The notes: a model not told the origin generated them from the letters alone. Numbered from the stretch's first letter, positions 8,388-18,000 are shown. The stretch: 35,479 nt of DNA from Labilithrix sp. (GCA_019637225.1 JAHBWC010000084.1:1-35479); one strand, 5' to 3'. Program-made: numbers and translations.

Positions 8388-8443
8388 GCTTTCCCCAGAA
8401 TCGGAGGTCCATTGATCCAGGCCGGGCGGCGAGCCTCGGCCGA

Positions 8444-8983
8444 TCAGCGTCGCCGGCGAGCGCGCGGCGCGCGGCGCGGGCCAGCGAGGCGGAACGCGGC
8501 GAGGACGGCGAGGACCAGGGCGCCGGCGTCGAGGCCGGCACCGGGGGCGCCGACCGTGGCGCACGAACGGCACCCGCCTCGCGCTTCGCTCGCCTCGTGC
8601 GCGACGGCCGTGTCCGCGGTCACCGCGCGCTCGGGCGCGGGCGCCGGCGGCCCCGGCACTTCGGCGATCGTGCAGTCGGGGCACGCCTCGCGAACGCGCC
8701 GCGTCGCGTCGGCGGCCTTCGCGCGCGCGGAGTCGCAGCGCGGGCCCGGCTCGAGCGCGCAGATCTTCTCGGCCGCGCGCCGGATGGATCCGAGCGCGCG
8801 GCACGCTTCGTTGCACTCGGCGCTCGAGAGCGTCGCGCCCGTCGAGAGCGCGGCGTGCTCCTCGTCGAGGCGCTTCTCGAGGGCGCCGACGTCGTTCGCG
8901 TCACCGCCGTCGGCGCGCGCCGCGCTCGACGCGAGCGCGACGCTCAGCGCGGCGACGATACCGACCGATCGCGCTCGAATCAC
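8444..8983 (-). CDS. Secreted protein with MYXO-CTERM-like sorting tail
   Basis: The 179-residue product has a signal peptide (MIRARSVGIVAALSVALASSAARA, cleavage after about residue 24). A helical, charged middle contains three or four cysteines, and a Pro/Ala linker leads to the C-terminal tripartite tail: GGCRSC at 136-141, a hydrophobic segment at about 151-166, and an Arg-rich end. Known MYXO-CTERM signals have the same order (Cys-containing motif, membrane helix, basic cluster) and are processed by a dedicated myxosortase for surface anchoring. This tail has a short hydrophobic stretch with one Arg close by, so it is similar rather than textbook. The start is a GTG at 8983, and no strong ribosome-binding site is seen. 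The body of the protein is unrecognised. Confidence 0.75.
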   Translation of the reverse strand: MIRARSVGIVAALSVALASSAARADGGDANDVGALEKRLDEEHAALSTGATLSSAECNEACRALGSIRRAAEKICALEPGPRCDSARAKAADATRRVREACPDCTIAEVPGPPAPAPERAVTADTAVAHEASEARGGCRSCATVGAPGAGLDAGALVLAVLAAFRLAGPRRAPRARRRR

Positions 8984-9082
8984 ACCGCGAACGAAGCACG
9001 CCTTCGTCGCCCGCGCAAGACGGCCTCCGGCTCCGCGCGCCGGCGCGCAGGCCTCGCCCGACGGCGATCGCGCTCGCTCGAA

Positions 9083-9223
9083 TCAGCGCCGTCGTTGCGG
9101 CGGCGGCTTCTTCGGCGGCGGCTTCTTCGGCGGCGGCTTGGTCGCGCGGCCCGCCGGAGGGGGAGGGCGCGCCGCGGCGACCGGGTGGGTGGGCCCGCGT
9201 CGCGCGCCGGCCGGGCCGCGCAT
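9083..9223 (-). CDS. Possible 46-residue Pro/Lys-rich small protein or read-through tail of the kinase
   Basis: A short frame (ATG at 9221-9223) encodes 46 residues ending ATKPPPKKPPPKKPPPQRRR. It is in the same frame as the kinase gene upstream and is separated from its TAG (9251-9253) by nine sense codons. No ribosome-binding site precedes the ATG. It may be an independent small basic protein, a C-terminal tail lost by a recent stop, a read-through product, or not translated. The stretch 8984-9250 otherwise contains only the 15-base tandem repeat that encodes the KPPPK units. Confidence 0.25.
   Translation of the reverse strand: MRGPAGARRGPTHPVAAARPPPPAGRATKPPPKKPPPKKPPPQRRR
9099..9143. 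repeat. Three tandem 15-base units
   Basis: The unit GGCGGCGGCTTCTTC occurs at 9099-9113 and 9114-9128, and a variant ending TTGGTC at 9129-9143. Read on the minus strand it encodes KKPPP repeats. The unit length is a multiple of three, so copy-number change would keep the frame. Confidence 0.85.
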
Positions 9224-9250
9224 GCCGCCGGCCGCGTGCCGCCGGGCGTT

Positions 9251-10672
9251 CTAATCGCGCGCGTGCTCGCCGGTCGCCTCCGCGAGGCTCGGCGCGGCGG
9301 ACGGCGCCGCGTCGGCGTCGCTCGGCGCGGCGGGCGTCGCCGCGTCGTCGTCGATCTCGAGCGGCTCCGTGCTCGCGCCGGTCGCGCCGGTCGCGCTCGG
9401 CGCGCGATCGGTCGCCTCCTCCGCCGCCGCAGGCGACCAGAGCCGTCGGACGGGCTCGAGCGAGGCGCGCCGTACGAGCTCGTCCTGCAGCGACGGCCCG
9501 AGCTTCCACGCGCCGATCGCGAGAAGGACGAGGACGATCGCCCAGGGCAAGGTCGGCGACTGCGCGATCGTCCGAGCGGCCGGCGCGGGCGGGGCGGGCT
9601 CGCGCGCCTCGTCGTCTCCATCGACGAGCTCGGCGGCCTTCTCGACCGGCGTGGCGTCGGCGGCGCTCTTCGCCCTCGGTCGCGCGGGCACGGCCTCCTC
9701 CGGCGCGATCTCGGACGCGGAGCCGACGCGCACGTTGCGCGCGGAGAACGGGATCACCTGCAGCGACATCGCCGAGGCGCGGCCGCCCGAGAGCTCGAGC
9801 GCCGCGCGCACGTCGGCGCGCATCGCCGCCGCGTCGCGGTAGCGATCGGCGCGATCGAACGCGAGCGCGCGGTCGATCACCCGGGCGAAGCTCTCCGAGA
9901 CGTCCGGCATGATCGAGCGCAGCCGGGGCGCCGGAACGGTCGCCATCAGCGTGACGAGCACGACCATGTTCTCGGCGTCGTGGATGCGCTGCCCGGTGAC
10001 GATGCGGAACATCGTGGCGCCGAGCGCGAAGAGGTCGGTCCGGCCGTCGATGTCCTCGCTCCTGCCCGCCGCCTGCTCCGGCGACATGAACGACGGCGTC
10101 CCCACGGCGATGCCCGCGCTCGTGACAGCGGCCGCCTCGGAGAGGCGCGCGAGCCCGAAGTCGAGGACCTTCACGCGGACCCCCTCGCGCTCGGGGTCGT
10201 CCGCGAGGAAGACGTTCTCCGGCTTGAGATCGCGGTGGATGACGCCGCGCTCGTGCGCCGCCGTGAGGACGTCGAGGACGGCCTCCATCACCTCGAGCAG
10301 CGCGCGCTCGCCGAGCTTCGGCGCGCGCGCGGCGCGTTCCTGGAGCGACTCGCCCTCGAGCAGCTCCATCACGATGTACGCGGAGCCCTCGTCCGGTCCG
10401 CTCTTGACGATGTCGTCGTCGAGGACCTGGACGACGCCGCGATGCTCGACGCGGTTCGCCGCGTAGCCCTCGCGGAGGAAGCGCTCGCGGACCTCGGCGA
10501 TGCGCGCGAGCTCCGGGTGGAGGATCTTCACGGCCGAGCGGGCGCCGTTGCGGTGGCGGGCGGCGTAGACCGCGCCCATGCCGCCCGAGCCGAGCAGGTG
10601 CTCGAGCGTCCACTTCTCGTCGAGGACCGATCCCACGCGCTCGCGCGCACGCGGATCCGCACCGTCGCCCAT
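9251..10672 (-). CDS. Membrane-anchored Hanks-type Ser/Thr protein kinase
   Basis: The 473-residue product starts at the ATG at 10672; an upstream frame extension is Arg-rich and overlaps the divergent rsgA. The catalytic domain (about 21-295) is complete. It has the glycine loop GSGGMGAV (28-35), the ATP lysine in AVKIL (Lys49), the catalytic loop HRDLKPEN (146-153), DFG (171-173) and an activation segment ending GTPSFMSPE (191-199). It should therefore be an active kinase that phosphorylates Ser or Thr. A variable linker follows, then a membrane segment at about 375-392 and a roughly 80-residue acidic, Ala/Pro-rich extracytoplasmic tail without a PASTA or other sensor domain. This is a typical myxobacterial STPK layout. 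The substrate is unknown. TATACG lies about 11 bases before the ATG with no ribosome-binding site, so a leaderless transcript is possible. Confidence 0.92.
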   Translation of the reverse strand: MGDGADPRARERVGSVLDEKWTLEHLLGSGGMGAVYAARHRNGARSAVKILHPELARIAEVRERFLREGYAANRVEHRGVVQVLDDDIVKSGPDEGSAYIVMELLEGESLQERAARAPKLGERALLEVMEAVLDVLTAAHERGVIHRDLKPENVFLADDPEREGVRVKVLDFGLARLSEAAAVTSAGIAVGTPSFMSPEQAAGRSEDIDGRTDLFALGATMFRIVTGQRIHDAENMVVLVTLMATVPAPRLRSIMPDVSESFARVIDRALAFDRADRYRDAAAMRADVRAALELSGGRASAMSLQVIPFSARNVRVGSASEIAPEEAVPARPRAKSAADATPVEKAAELVDGDDEAREPAPPAPAARTIAQSPTLPWAIVLVLLAIGAWKLGPSLQDELVRRASLEPVRRLWSPAAAEEATDRAPSATGATGASTEPLEIDDDAATPAAPSDADAAPSAAPSLAEATGEHARD

Positions 10673-10773
10673 GGAGAAGCGTATAGCGCAAAGCCAGCGG
10701 GAAGGCTCTGCTGCCGGTCTCACCACGAGCGTCCTCGGGATTGCTCGCACGGCGCGGCGGTGCCAATCTTGGC

Positions 10774-10799
10774 GCGCGATCCGACGTCGACGATCGCGC
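10774..10799 (+). promoter_or_regulatory. Short hairpin just before the rsgA start
   Basis: GCGCGAT (10774-10780) can pair with ATCGCGC (10793-10799), with a 12-base loop that contains the palindrome CGACGTCG. The structure ends four bases before the ATG and would cover the place where a ribosome-binding site should be. Just upstream, GCCAATCTTGGC (10762-10773) is a second inverted repeat. Chance pairing is common in DNA this rich in G and C. Confidence 0.3.
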
Positions 10800-10803
10800 C
10801 GCC

Positions 10804-11892
10804 ATGGAACGCACTCTGCCGGAGGGAATCTCGCTCGACGAGCTCGGCTGGTCCGACGAGCTCGCTCGCCTCGTCCCCGAGGGCTCGGGGCTCTCTCCGG
10901 CTCGGGTTGCATCCGTGTATGCTGCACGTGTCGACGTCTGGACCCCGGAGGGCCCGCGCCTCGCGAGCTTGCGCTCCCGCGCGCTCCGCGACGCGCCGAT
11001 CGTGGGCGGCGTCGCGGTCGGTGACTGGGCGCTCGTCGCTCAGACCGGCGCCGACACGAGCGAGGTGGTCGTCGAGGCGATCCTGCCGCGGCGCACGGTG
11101 TTCCTCCGTCAGGCCGCCGGCGAGCGCGCGGAGCCGCAGGCGATCGCGGCGAACGTCGATCGCGTCTTCGTCGTCACGGCGGTGGACGGCGATTTCAACC
11201 TCCGCCGCGTCGAGCGCTACCTCGTCGCCATCGCGTCGGGCGGCGCCGAAGCCCAGATCGTCCTCACGAAGTCCGACCTCGTCCCCGACGTCGCGCCGCT
11301 CCTCGAGCGGATCGGCGCGCTCGCTCCGGCGTTCGCCACGAGCGCCAGGAGCGGTCACGGCGTCGACGAGCTCGTCGCGCGGATCCCGCGGGGGACGACC
11401 GCGACCGTCGTTGGCTCCTCGGGCGTGGGCAAGTCCGCGCTGGTGAACCGCCTCCTCGGTCGCGACGTCCAGCTCGAGGGCGCCGTCCGCGAGCACGACG
11501 GACGCGGCCGGCACACGACGACGCGCCGCGAGCTCTTCGTGCTGCCTGGTGGCGGTCTCCTCATCGACACGCCGGGCATGCGCGAGCTGAAGCCGTGGCT
11601 CCCCGAGGGCGCCCACGAGGTGGACGACGCGTTCGACGACGTCGCGGCGCTGGCCGAGGCGTGCCGCTACCGCGACTGCGGGCACGCCCGCGAGCCGGGC
11701 TGCGCCGTGCGCGCCGCGCTCGAGTCGGGCGAGCTCGCGGCGGCGCGCTTCGAGGGTTGGCAGAAGCTCTCACGCGAGCGGACCGAGCTCGCGCCGCGCC
11801 AGGCGACCTTCGCGGCGGTGGCCGAGAGCCGGCGTCGCGCGCGGACGGCGTCGGTCGCGCTGAGGAAGCGCCTCAAGGACAAGGGGCGCTGA
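10804..11892 (+). CDS. rsgA: Small-subunit ribosome assembly GTPase RsgA
   Basis: The 362-residue product has the circularly permuted GTPase layout unique to the RsgA/YjeQ family. An OB-fold at about 35-95 is followed by G4 (TKSD, 155-158) before the P-loop G1 (GSSGVGKS, 204-211). The switch region with GRGRHTTTRRE and G3 (DTPG, 255-258) come next. A C-terminal zinc-binding element is present with Cys287, Cys292, His294 and Cys300 (CRYRDCGHAREPGC). The enzyme hydrolyses GTP while maturing the 30S subunit and is cytosolic. Length and motif order are normal. The ATG at 10804 was chosen because the extra codons upstream overlap the kinase promoter region and add no family character. Divergent from the kinase gene, 131 bases between starts. 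Confidence 0.96.
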   Translation: MERTLPEGISLDELGWSDELARLVPEGSGLSPARVASVYAARVDVWTPEGPRLASLRSRALRDAPIVGGVAVGDWALVAQTGADTSEVVVEAILPRRTVFLRQAAGERAEPQAIAANVDRVFVVTAVDGDFNLRRVERYLVAIASGGAEAQIVLTKSDLVPDVAPLLERIGALAPAFATSARSGHGVDELVARIPRGTTATVVGSSGVGKSALVNRLLGRDVQLEGAVREHDGRGRHTTTRRELFVLPGGGLLIDTPGMRELKPWLPEGAHEVDDAFDDVAALAEACRYRDCGHAREPGCAVRAALESGELAAARFEGWQKLSRERTELAPRQATFAAVAESRRRARTASVALRKRLKDKGR

Positions 11893-11910
11893 GGCCTCGC
11901 GGCGGACCGC

Positions 11911-12156
11911 TCACGAGCCGCGTGACGCGAGCGCGAGCATGACGACGTAGACGACGAGCCCAAAGACCCAGAGCGCCACGCGCGTGCGCATGCGCTCTTG
12001 CCACCCCCAGTACGGAGCGAACGGCGGAACGACGAGCGCGACGGCCGCGCGCCATCGCGGCTGGCGCTTGGCGAGGCCGAGCGCGATCGCGACGTGCGTG
12101 GTGATCACGAGCGCGAAGGCGACGACCAGGAGCGCGACGATGACGATGTCCTTCAT
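11911..12156 (-). CDS. Small membrane protein of unknown function
   Basis: The 81-residue product has hydrophobic segments at about 4-26 and 58-77, with a third weaker one near 36-50 (AALVVPPFAPYWGW-like), joined by basic loops. No conserved active-site motif is visible. Its ATG overlaps the stop codon of the upstream lipoprotein gene by four bases (ATGA), so the two are translationally coupled and probably work together in the envelope. It converges on rsgA with an 18-base gap. The function cannot be read. Confidence 0.75.
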   Translation of the reverse strand: MKDIVIVALLVVAFALVITTHVAIALGLAKRQPRWRAAVALVVPPFAPYWGWQERMRTRVALWVFGLVVYVVMLALASRGS

Positions 12157-12683
12157 GGCTCGCTACCGGCATCCATCTTAGTACGGTCGCGCGTGCTCTC
12201 TTCGCCGGATCGCGTCGCGTCGGGATCGAGCGGCGCGAGCGGGCCCTGGCGTATGACGTCGCCCTCGGGCGTGACCACGGCCGCGGGGGCGGGGCCGGCG
12301 ATCGCGAGCGGCGCGGGCTCCGCCACGGAGGCGCCCGCCGCGTCGCGCCAGGCGCCGGCCGCGACGTAGAGCGTCCCGACGCGGTCGCGCACCGTGGTCC
12401 ACGGCGCGAAGCGGGCATTCGCGGGCGGCTCGACCCACCGTCCCGGCTTCCACGCCCAGCGGCGCGTCTGCCACGTCCACTCCCCGTCGATCCAGACCGC
12501 GCCCGCCTTCGCGGGGCGCGGCGGCACGGCCTCGACGCGCGCCGGCGGCGGCGGGAAGGGGATCTCGACGAGCGCGTGTGTCGGCTGGCTCGTGAACGGA
12601 GGCGCGGGGAGCTTCGGCGCGCCGCACGCGAGCGTCGCGGTCGCGACGAGGACTGCGGCCCGGACGGCGGCGCGACGGCGCAT
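12153..12683 (-). CDS. WxxGxW-repeat lipoprotein
   Basis: I chose the ATG at 12683 because CCGAGG lies about seven bases upstream and the sequence continues as a signal peptide (MRRRAAVRAAVLVATATLAC) with Cys20 as lipid site. The 176-residue protein has a proline-rich start. The repeat segment includes WIDGEW, WAWKPGRW and related Trp/Gly pairs at about 58-82. These belong to the YxWGxW/WxxGxW repeat group of outer-membrane lipoproteins, which may bind cell-wall or surface polysaccharide; no biochemical role is established. A second beta-rich part follows (GTLYVAAGAWRDAAG). It forms a coupled two-gene unit with the small membrane protein and diverges from tamA. Confidence 0.82.
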   Translation of the reverse strand: MRRRAAVRAAVLVATATLACGAPKLPAPPFTSQPTHALVEIPFPPPPARVEAVPPRPAKAGAVWIDGEWTWQTRRWAWKPGRWVEPPANARFAPWTTVRDRVGTLYVAAGAWRDAAGASVAEPAPLAIAGPAPAAVVTPEGDVIRQGPLAPLDPDATRSGEESTRDRTKMDAGSEP

Positions 12684-12894
12684 CGGGCGCCTCGGAAGCA
12701 CGGCGCGTACCGCGCGCCGACCGCGGCCGGCGAGGGCGGTCCCGCGCGTCGTCGCGGCTGAGGCAAGATGGGACAACCGCGCTCGAGCGCCACGGCATGC
12801 GGCAGGCTCGCGCAGCGGAGGCGCTCCGACCGCGCCGCCTCGGGCGCGTCCGAGCTGGTGTCGAGCTTGCTTCTGCGACGGCGGGCTCCATTCG

Positions 12895-15036
12895 ATGACG
12901 GCACTCTCACGGCCAGAGCCGCAGAGGCACCGAGCGTGTGTCCCGCCCGTCGCTCGGCCCTCCTCGGTCGCCGGCGTCGCGGCGCTCGTCGCCGTGCTCG
13001 CCGGATGCAATCGCGTGCCGCCGGGCCGCACGGCGGTCGACGACGTCACCGTCCGCGGCGCCCACCAAGTGGACGCCGACGACGTCGCCGATCGGATCGC
13101 GACGACGAAGAGCCCGCGCTTCCTCGGTCTCTTCCCCGGCGTCGTCTACGAGTACTCGGTCTTCGATCGGAACGTGCTCCAGCGTGACCTCGCGCGCGTC
13201 GAGGCGTTCTACCGATCGAAGGGCTACTACGGCGCGCGCGCGCGCGCGGGTCGCGTCCACGTCGTCGACGACCAGCACGTGCGCGTCGAGATCGTCGTCG
13301 AGGAGGGCGAACCGATCCAGATCCGCGGCGTCCGCGTCGACGGGCTCGGGGACGTCCCGAAGGACATCGCCCTCTTCGTCGAGGGCGCGGCGCGGGCGGC
13401 GCTCGTGGAAGGCAAGCCCTTCGACGAGGAGGCGTTCGACAAGGCCGCCGGCGCGGTCCGTCGCGCGCTCACCGATCGCGGCTACGCCTACGCGAAGGTC
13501 ACGAACGACGCGGCGGTCGATCTCGTGCGCCGTGAGGCCGACGTCGTCCTCACGGTGAGCCCCGGCGAGCCGTGTGTCTTCGGTCCCGTCACGATCGAAG
13601 GCCTCGGGGACCTCCCGGAAAAGCCGGTGCGGCGCGCGCTCGACATCGAGCCGAACACGCCGTTCTCCGAGGCCGCGCTCGACAACGCGCAGCAGGCGGT
13701 GCTCGACTTCGGCGTCTTCGCGTCGGTCGACGTCGCGGCGGATCTCCCGGAGCCGCCGCGCGCCGATCGCGTCGTGCCCGTGAAGGTGAAGCTCGAGCCG
13801 TCGCGCCTGCGCACCGTGCGCCTCGGAGGCGGCGTCGAGTTCGACGCGCTCAAGACCGACGTCCACGGGGTCTTCGGCTGGGAGCATCGGAACTTCCTCG
13901 GCGGGCTCCGCACGTTCAGCGTCAACCTCAAGCCGGGCGTCGTCCTCTACCCGCTCCGCGTCACCAACCTCGAGCTTCCGAACCGGCTCCTCCCCGAGGA
14001 GCGGCTTCGCCTCGAGTTTCGCCAGCCGGGCTTCGTCGAGGCGCGCACGAACGCGTTCATCCGGCCCGAGTTCAACGTGCAGGCGCTCCTGCTCGATCCG
14101 AACCCGCCGCCGAACGCCAAGGTGATCGGCTACGCCGAGGCGCGCAACGGCATCGGCGTCGACCGAAGCTACTGGCGGCTGTTCGGCGCGCTCTCGCACA
14201 ACCTCCAGGTCGCCTATCCGTTCGCCTACGTCGGCGAGCGCGATCCCACGCTCGGGACCCTCGTCATCTCGTATCCCGAGCTCGTGACGACGCTCGATCT
14301 ACGCGACGACCGCGTCCATCCGAGAAAGGGGCTCTATCTCCTCAACACGCTCCAGGTGGCGGGCGGTCCCTTCGGCGGGCAGGCCGACGATGTGAAGGTG
14401 CAGCCCGACCTCCGCGCGTACTTGCCGATCCGACGCGGTGTCGTCCTCGCGATGCGCGGCTCGGTCGGCCTCCTCTTCGCGCGCAACTACGGCGGCGTCG
14501 TCCGGACGCGCGACACGAGCGTCTTCGAGCCGTCGGAGGCGCGGACGCGCGACTACCAGCTCACGTTCTTTCGAGGCTTCTTCTCCGGCGGGCCGACGTC
14601 GAACCGCGGCTACCCGCTCCGCGGCGTCGGCCCTCATGACATCGTCCCGTTCATCTCGCCGGCGATCGAGGTCCAGCGGCTTGGCGTGTCCTGCGGCGAG
14701 GGCTTCGATTGCCGATCGCCGACGGGCGGCTTCACGCTGTGGGAGGCCTCCGCCGAGGTCCGCTTCGAGGTCACCGGCCCGCTCTCGGCGGCGACGTTCT
14801 GCGATGCCAGTGACGTTTCGCCACGGACGGCCAACATCCGCCTGACCCACCTCCACCTCTCCTGCGGCGCGGGTGCACGCTACGACACCCCCGTCGGCCC
14901 CGTGCGCCTCGACGTCGGCTACCGGATCCCCGGCATGCAGGTGATCGGAGGGCTCACGTCCGACGAGCGCGCGCCGCAGACGTTCCCGCTTGGCATTCCA
15001 ATCGCAGTGTCGCTCGGCATCGGCGAGGCTTACTGA
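12895..15036 (+). CDS. tamA: TamA-like Omp85 outer-membrane protein with an N-terminal lipobox
   Basis: The 713-residue product shows three POTRA-like domains (about 47-140, 141-226, 227-303), each with the beta-alpha-alpha-beta pattern (for example FYRSKGYYGARA and LTDRGYAYAKV). A 16-strand-type barrel follows from about 305 to the end. NRGYPLRGVG (570-579) corresponds to the conserved RGF/RGY motif of the Omp85 loop 6. The gene ends one base into the start of tamB (TGATG), which identifies it as the TAM outer-membrane partner rather than BamA. The unusual part is the start. No in-frame alternative start exists near the ATG, and the signal ends LAGC at Cys38, so the protein may be lipid-anchored like the TamL proteins of Bacteroidetes. 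The symbol is by homology and context. Confidence 0.85.
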   Translation: MTALSRPEPQRHRACVPPVARPSSVAGVAALVAVLAGCNRVPPGRTAVDDVTVRGAHQVDADDVADRIATTKSPRFLGLFPGVVYEYSVFDRNVLQRDLARVEAFYRSKGYYGARARAGRVHVVDDQHVRVEIVVEEGEPIQIRGVRVDGLGDVPKDIALFVEGAARAALVEGKPFDEEAFDKAAGAVRRALTDRGYAYAKVTNDAAVDLVRREADVVLTVSPGEPCVFGPVTIEGLGDLPEKPVRRALDIEPNTPFSEAALDNAQQAVLDFGVFASVDVAADLPEPPRADRVVPVKVKLEPSRLRTVRLGGGVEFDALKTDVHGVFGWEHRNFLGGLRTFSVNLKPGVVLYPLRVTNLELPNRLLPEERLRLEFRQPGFVEARTNAFIRPEFNVQALLLDPNPPPNAKVIGYAEARNGIGVDRSYWRLFGALSHNLQVAYPFAYVGERDPTLGTLVISYPELVTTLDLRDDRVHPRKGLYLLNTLQVAGGPFGGQADDVKVQPDLRAYLPIRRGVVLAMRGSVGLLFARNYGGVVRTRDTSVFEPSEARTRDYQLTFFRGFFSGGPTSNRGYPLRGVGPHDIVPFISPAIEVQRLGVSCGEGFDCRSPTGGFTLWEASAEVRFEVTGPLSAATFCDASDVSPRTANIRLTHLHLSCGAGARYDTPVGPVRLDVGYRIPGMQVIGGLTSDERAPQTFPLGIPIAVSLGIGEAY

Positions 15037-18000
15037 TGACTTCGGCCACACCAAAGAGCCGCGCGCGCCGCGTCCTCGGCGCCTTCGCCGCGGCTGTCGG
15101 CGCGGCGGTGTTGTTCGTCGTCGCTGCGGTGGGCGCGGTGGTGGTCCACCTCGACGCGGCGGCGGCGCGCCGTCTGGCTTCGGCGCAGGTGAGCAGCGTG
15201 CTCGCGACCACGTTCGCCGGCACGGTCGAGATCGAGCGCATCGGCGGGCTCGGGCTCCAGGGCCTCCACGGTGTCCGCGTGCGTGTCCGCGACCCGGAGG
15301 GCGTGCAGGTGCTCGTCGCCGACGACGTGCGCGTCCGGATCCGTGCGATCGACGCGGCACGCTCGGCGCTCTTCGGCGCGGGCGCGATCCACGTCGACGT
15401 GCCGTTCGCGTCGGTCGGCCACGTCGACGTGAACCTCGACGCCGACGAGAGCGGCGAGCGCCTCCGCCTCGCGAACGCGTTCGCGTCGAAGACGCCGGCG
15501 GCGCCGCCCGGCCCTCCCGGTCGCGGCGTTCGTCTCGAGGCCCCCGACGTGCGTCTCGGTCATGCATGGTTTCACGGCACGCCGCCCGGCGCGCCGCTCG
15601 TCGACGCGGATCTCGAAGACCTCGCCGCGCGCGCGCGGATCGCCCCGGACGTCGTCCACGCGGAGCTCGCGCGTGTCCGCCTCGTGACCCGCGCCCTCCC
15701 GCGGGGCGTCAATCCGTCGGGCACGATCGGCGGGGAGCTCACGATGCCGGCGTCGAGCGGCCAGGGCGTCGACCTCGAGGCGCGCTTCGAAGGCGAGGTC
15801 GGCGGCGTGCCGACGAAGATCACGGGCGCCATGAAGGATCGCCGGATCGACGCGACGGTCGACGCGCGCGACCCGAGCGGGGCGCGGACGAGCGCGGTGG
15901 TCGGCGAGCTCGCGGTCCGTGAGCCGCTCTCGTTCCACGCGGAGGCGCACGGCGAGCTCCCGCACGTCGACGCGCTGGCGTCGCTCGTCGTCGGCAGGGC
16001 GACCGTCGACGCGAAGGCGAGGCTCGCCCTGAGCACCACCACCCGCGTCGCGGCGACCCTCGCTGCGCGGAGCGTCGACGCCGGAGCGCTGTTCGAGGGT
16101 GCGCCGAAGACGAACGTGAGCCTCGACGCGGCGGCCGACCTCGCGATCGACGACGGCGGCGTCCACGGCGATGCGTCGATCGACACGCTCCCAGGCACGG
16201 TCGAGCGCCAGCCGCTGCCGCGCGTCGAGGTGCGCGCGAAGCTCGCCGGAGCTTCGGCCGCGGTGCGGGCGCGGATCCATGACGCGGCGATGCCCACCGA
16301 GGTGGCGATCGATCTCGAGCCGCGTACGGGCAAGGGCGGCGGCCAGATCGTCGAGGCGGTGGCGCGCTCCCGCGCCCCCGATCTCCATCGCGTCCCCGTG
16401 GTCGGCGCCAGGATCGGCGGCAGCGCGACCGTCGACGCGTCGCTTCGCCTCCTGCTCCCGGAGAAGAAGGTCGAGGACGCGCGCGTCGCGGTCGCGGTCT
16501 CGAAGCTCACGGGGGAAGGGCTCGCCATCGATCGGCTGAAGGCGCGCGCGCGGGTGAGCGGGACGCTCGATCGGCCCGTGATCGACGCCGAGCTCGAAGG
16601 GAGGCAGCTCCTTACGGGCACGCTCCCGGTCGCCTCGGTCGACGGTCGCGCGAGGGTCGAGCGCATCGACGGGGGCGTCGTCGTTCGCGACGTCGCCGTG
16701 AAGGCGGTTCGCCTCGCCAACGAGACGATCGCCCTTCGCGCGCGCCTCGTGTCCGTCGCGGGACCGAAGCTTCGCGCCGAGGGCGTCGAGATCCGCGGTG
16801 TGGGCGAGCCGATCCTCGCCGACTTCGTCCGGGACGGGCGTGAGCTCCGCGGTCGCGTCGACGCGCCGAGCATCGACCTGGCGCTCGCGTCGCGACTCTC
16901 GGGCCAGAGAGAGCTCGCGATCGAGAGCGGCACCCTCGGGATCCGCGGCGAGGGCGTTCTCCGCGGCGGCGTGGCGAAGGCGAAGGTGCGCGCCGAGCTC
17001 GCGAACCTCACCACGCGGTCGGTCGACGGCGCGCGTGCGGTGCTCGACGCGGCGATCGACGGTCGGGACGTCGAGCTCGCGATCCGCGCCGGCCTCGGCG
17101 GAGCGGGGCAGCTCGACCTCCACACGAGCGGCGTCGCGATCGGCGGTCGCGCCGACGATCCGCGATCGTGGCGGCGGATCACCGGCCGCGCGCACGTCGT
17201 CGGCGAGGTCGATCTGGAGCAGGCCGCGAGGCTCGTCCCCGCCGAGGCGCTGCCGATCGCGGACGTCCGCGGGAGCCTCACCGTGCGCGGACAGGTCGGT
17301 CGCGACGGGCCGGACGCAATCCCGGAGGTCCAGCTCCACGCGCACACGAACGGCCTCGGCGTGGCCGCGCGCTCGAGCGCGCCCGAGCGCGTCGCCGGCG
17401 TCACCGTCGAGGCGCCGCCGCGCTGGCGATCGACCGACGTCGACGTCGGGATTGATCTCCGGAGCGACGGCACGAGCGGCCTCACCGGCGTCGCCTTCCG
17501 CGCGACCGACGCGAAGGGCGTGGTCGTGGCGCTCGACGCGAAGGCGATCTTGCCCTACGCGGAGCTCGTGGCGAGCCCCGCGGTCGCGCGCGCCCGCGTC
17601 CTCGACGCGCCGATGCGCGTGAAGGTGGTGGTGCCGCCTCGCCGCGTCGACCAGCTGCCCGCGATCGCCGGTATCAAGGACGTGAAGGGCGCGCTCGAGG
17701 CGGAGCTCGACGCGTCGGGCACGGTCCTCGACCCGCGGGTCCACCTCGTCGCGCGCGCGCGCGGCGTCCGCACGGCGGCGATGCCGCTGGACGTCGAGGC
17801 GGACACCGTCGCCGCGCTCGACTACGACGGGCGCGCGGCGACGTTGATCGCCAAGACCAGCTCGCGCGGCGAGGAGCTGCTCGACGCCGGCGCGCGCGTC
17901 GAGGTGCGCGCGCGCGATCTCCTCGTCGCCGACGGCGAGCGGCTGATCGCGTGGAAGGGCTCCGGTCGCGTCAAGCTCCGGTCGTTCCCGCTCGAGAGCC

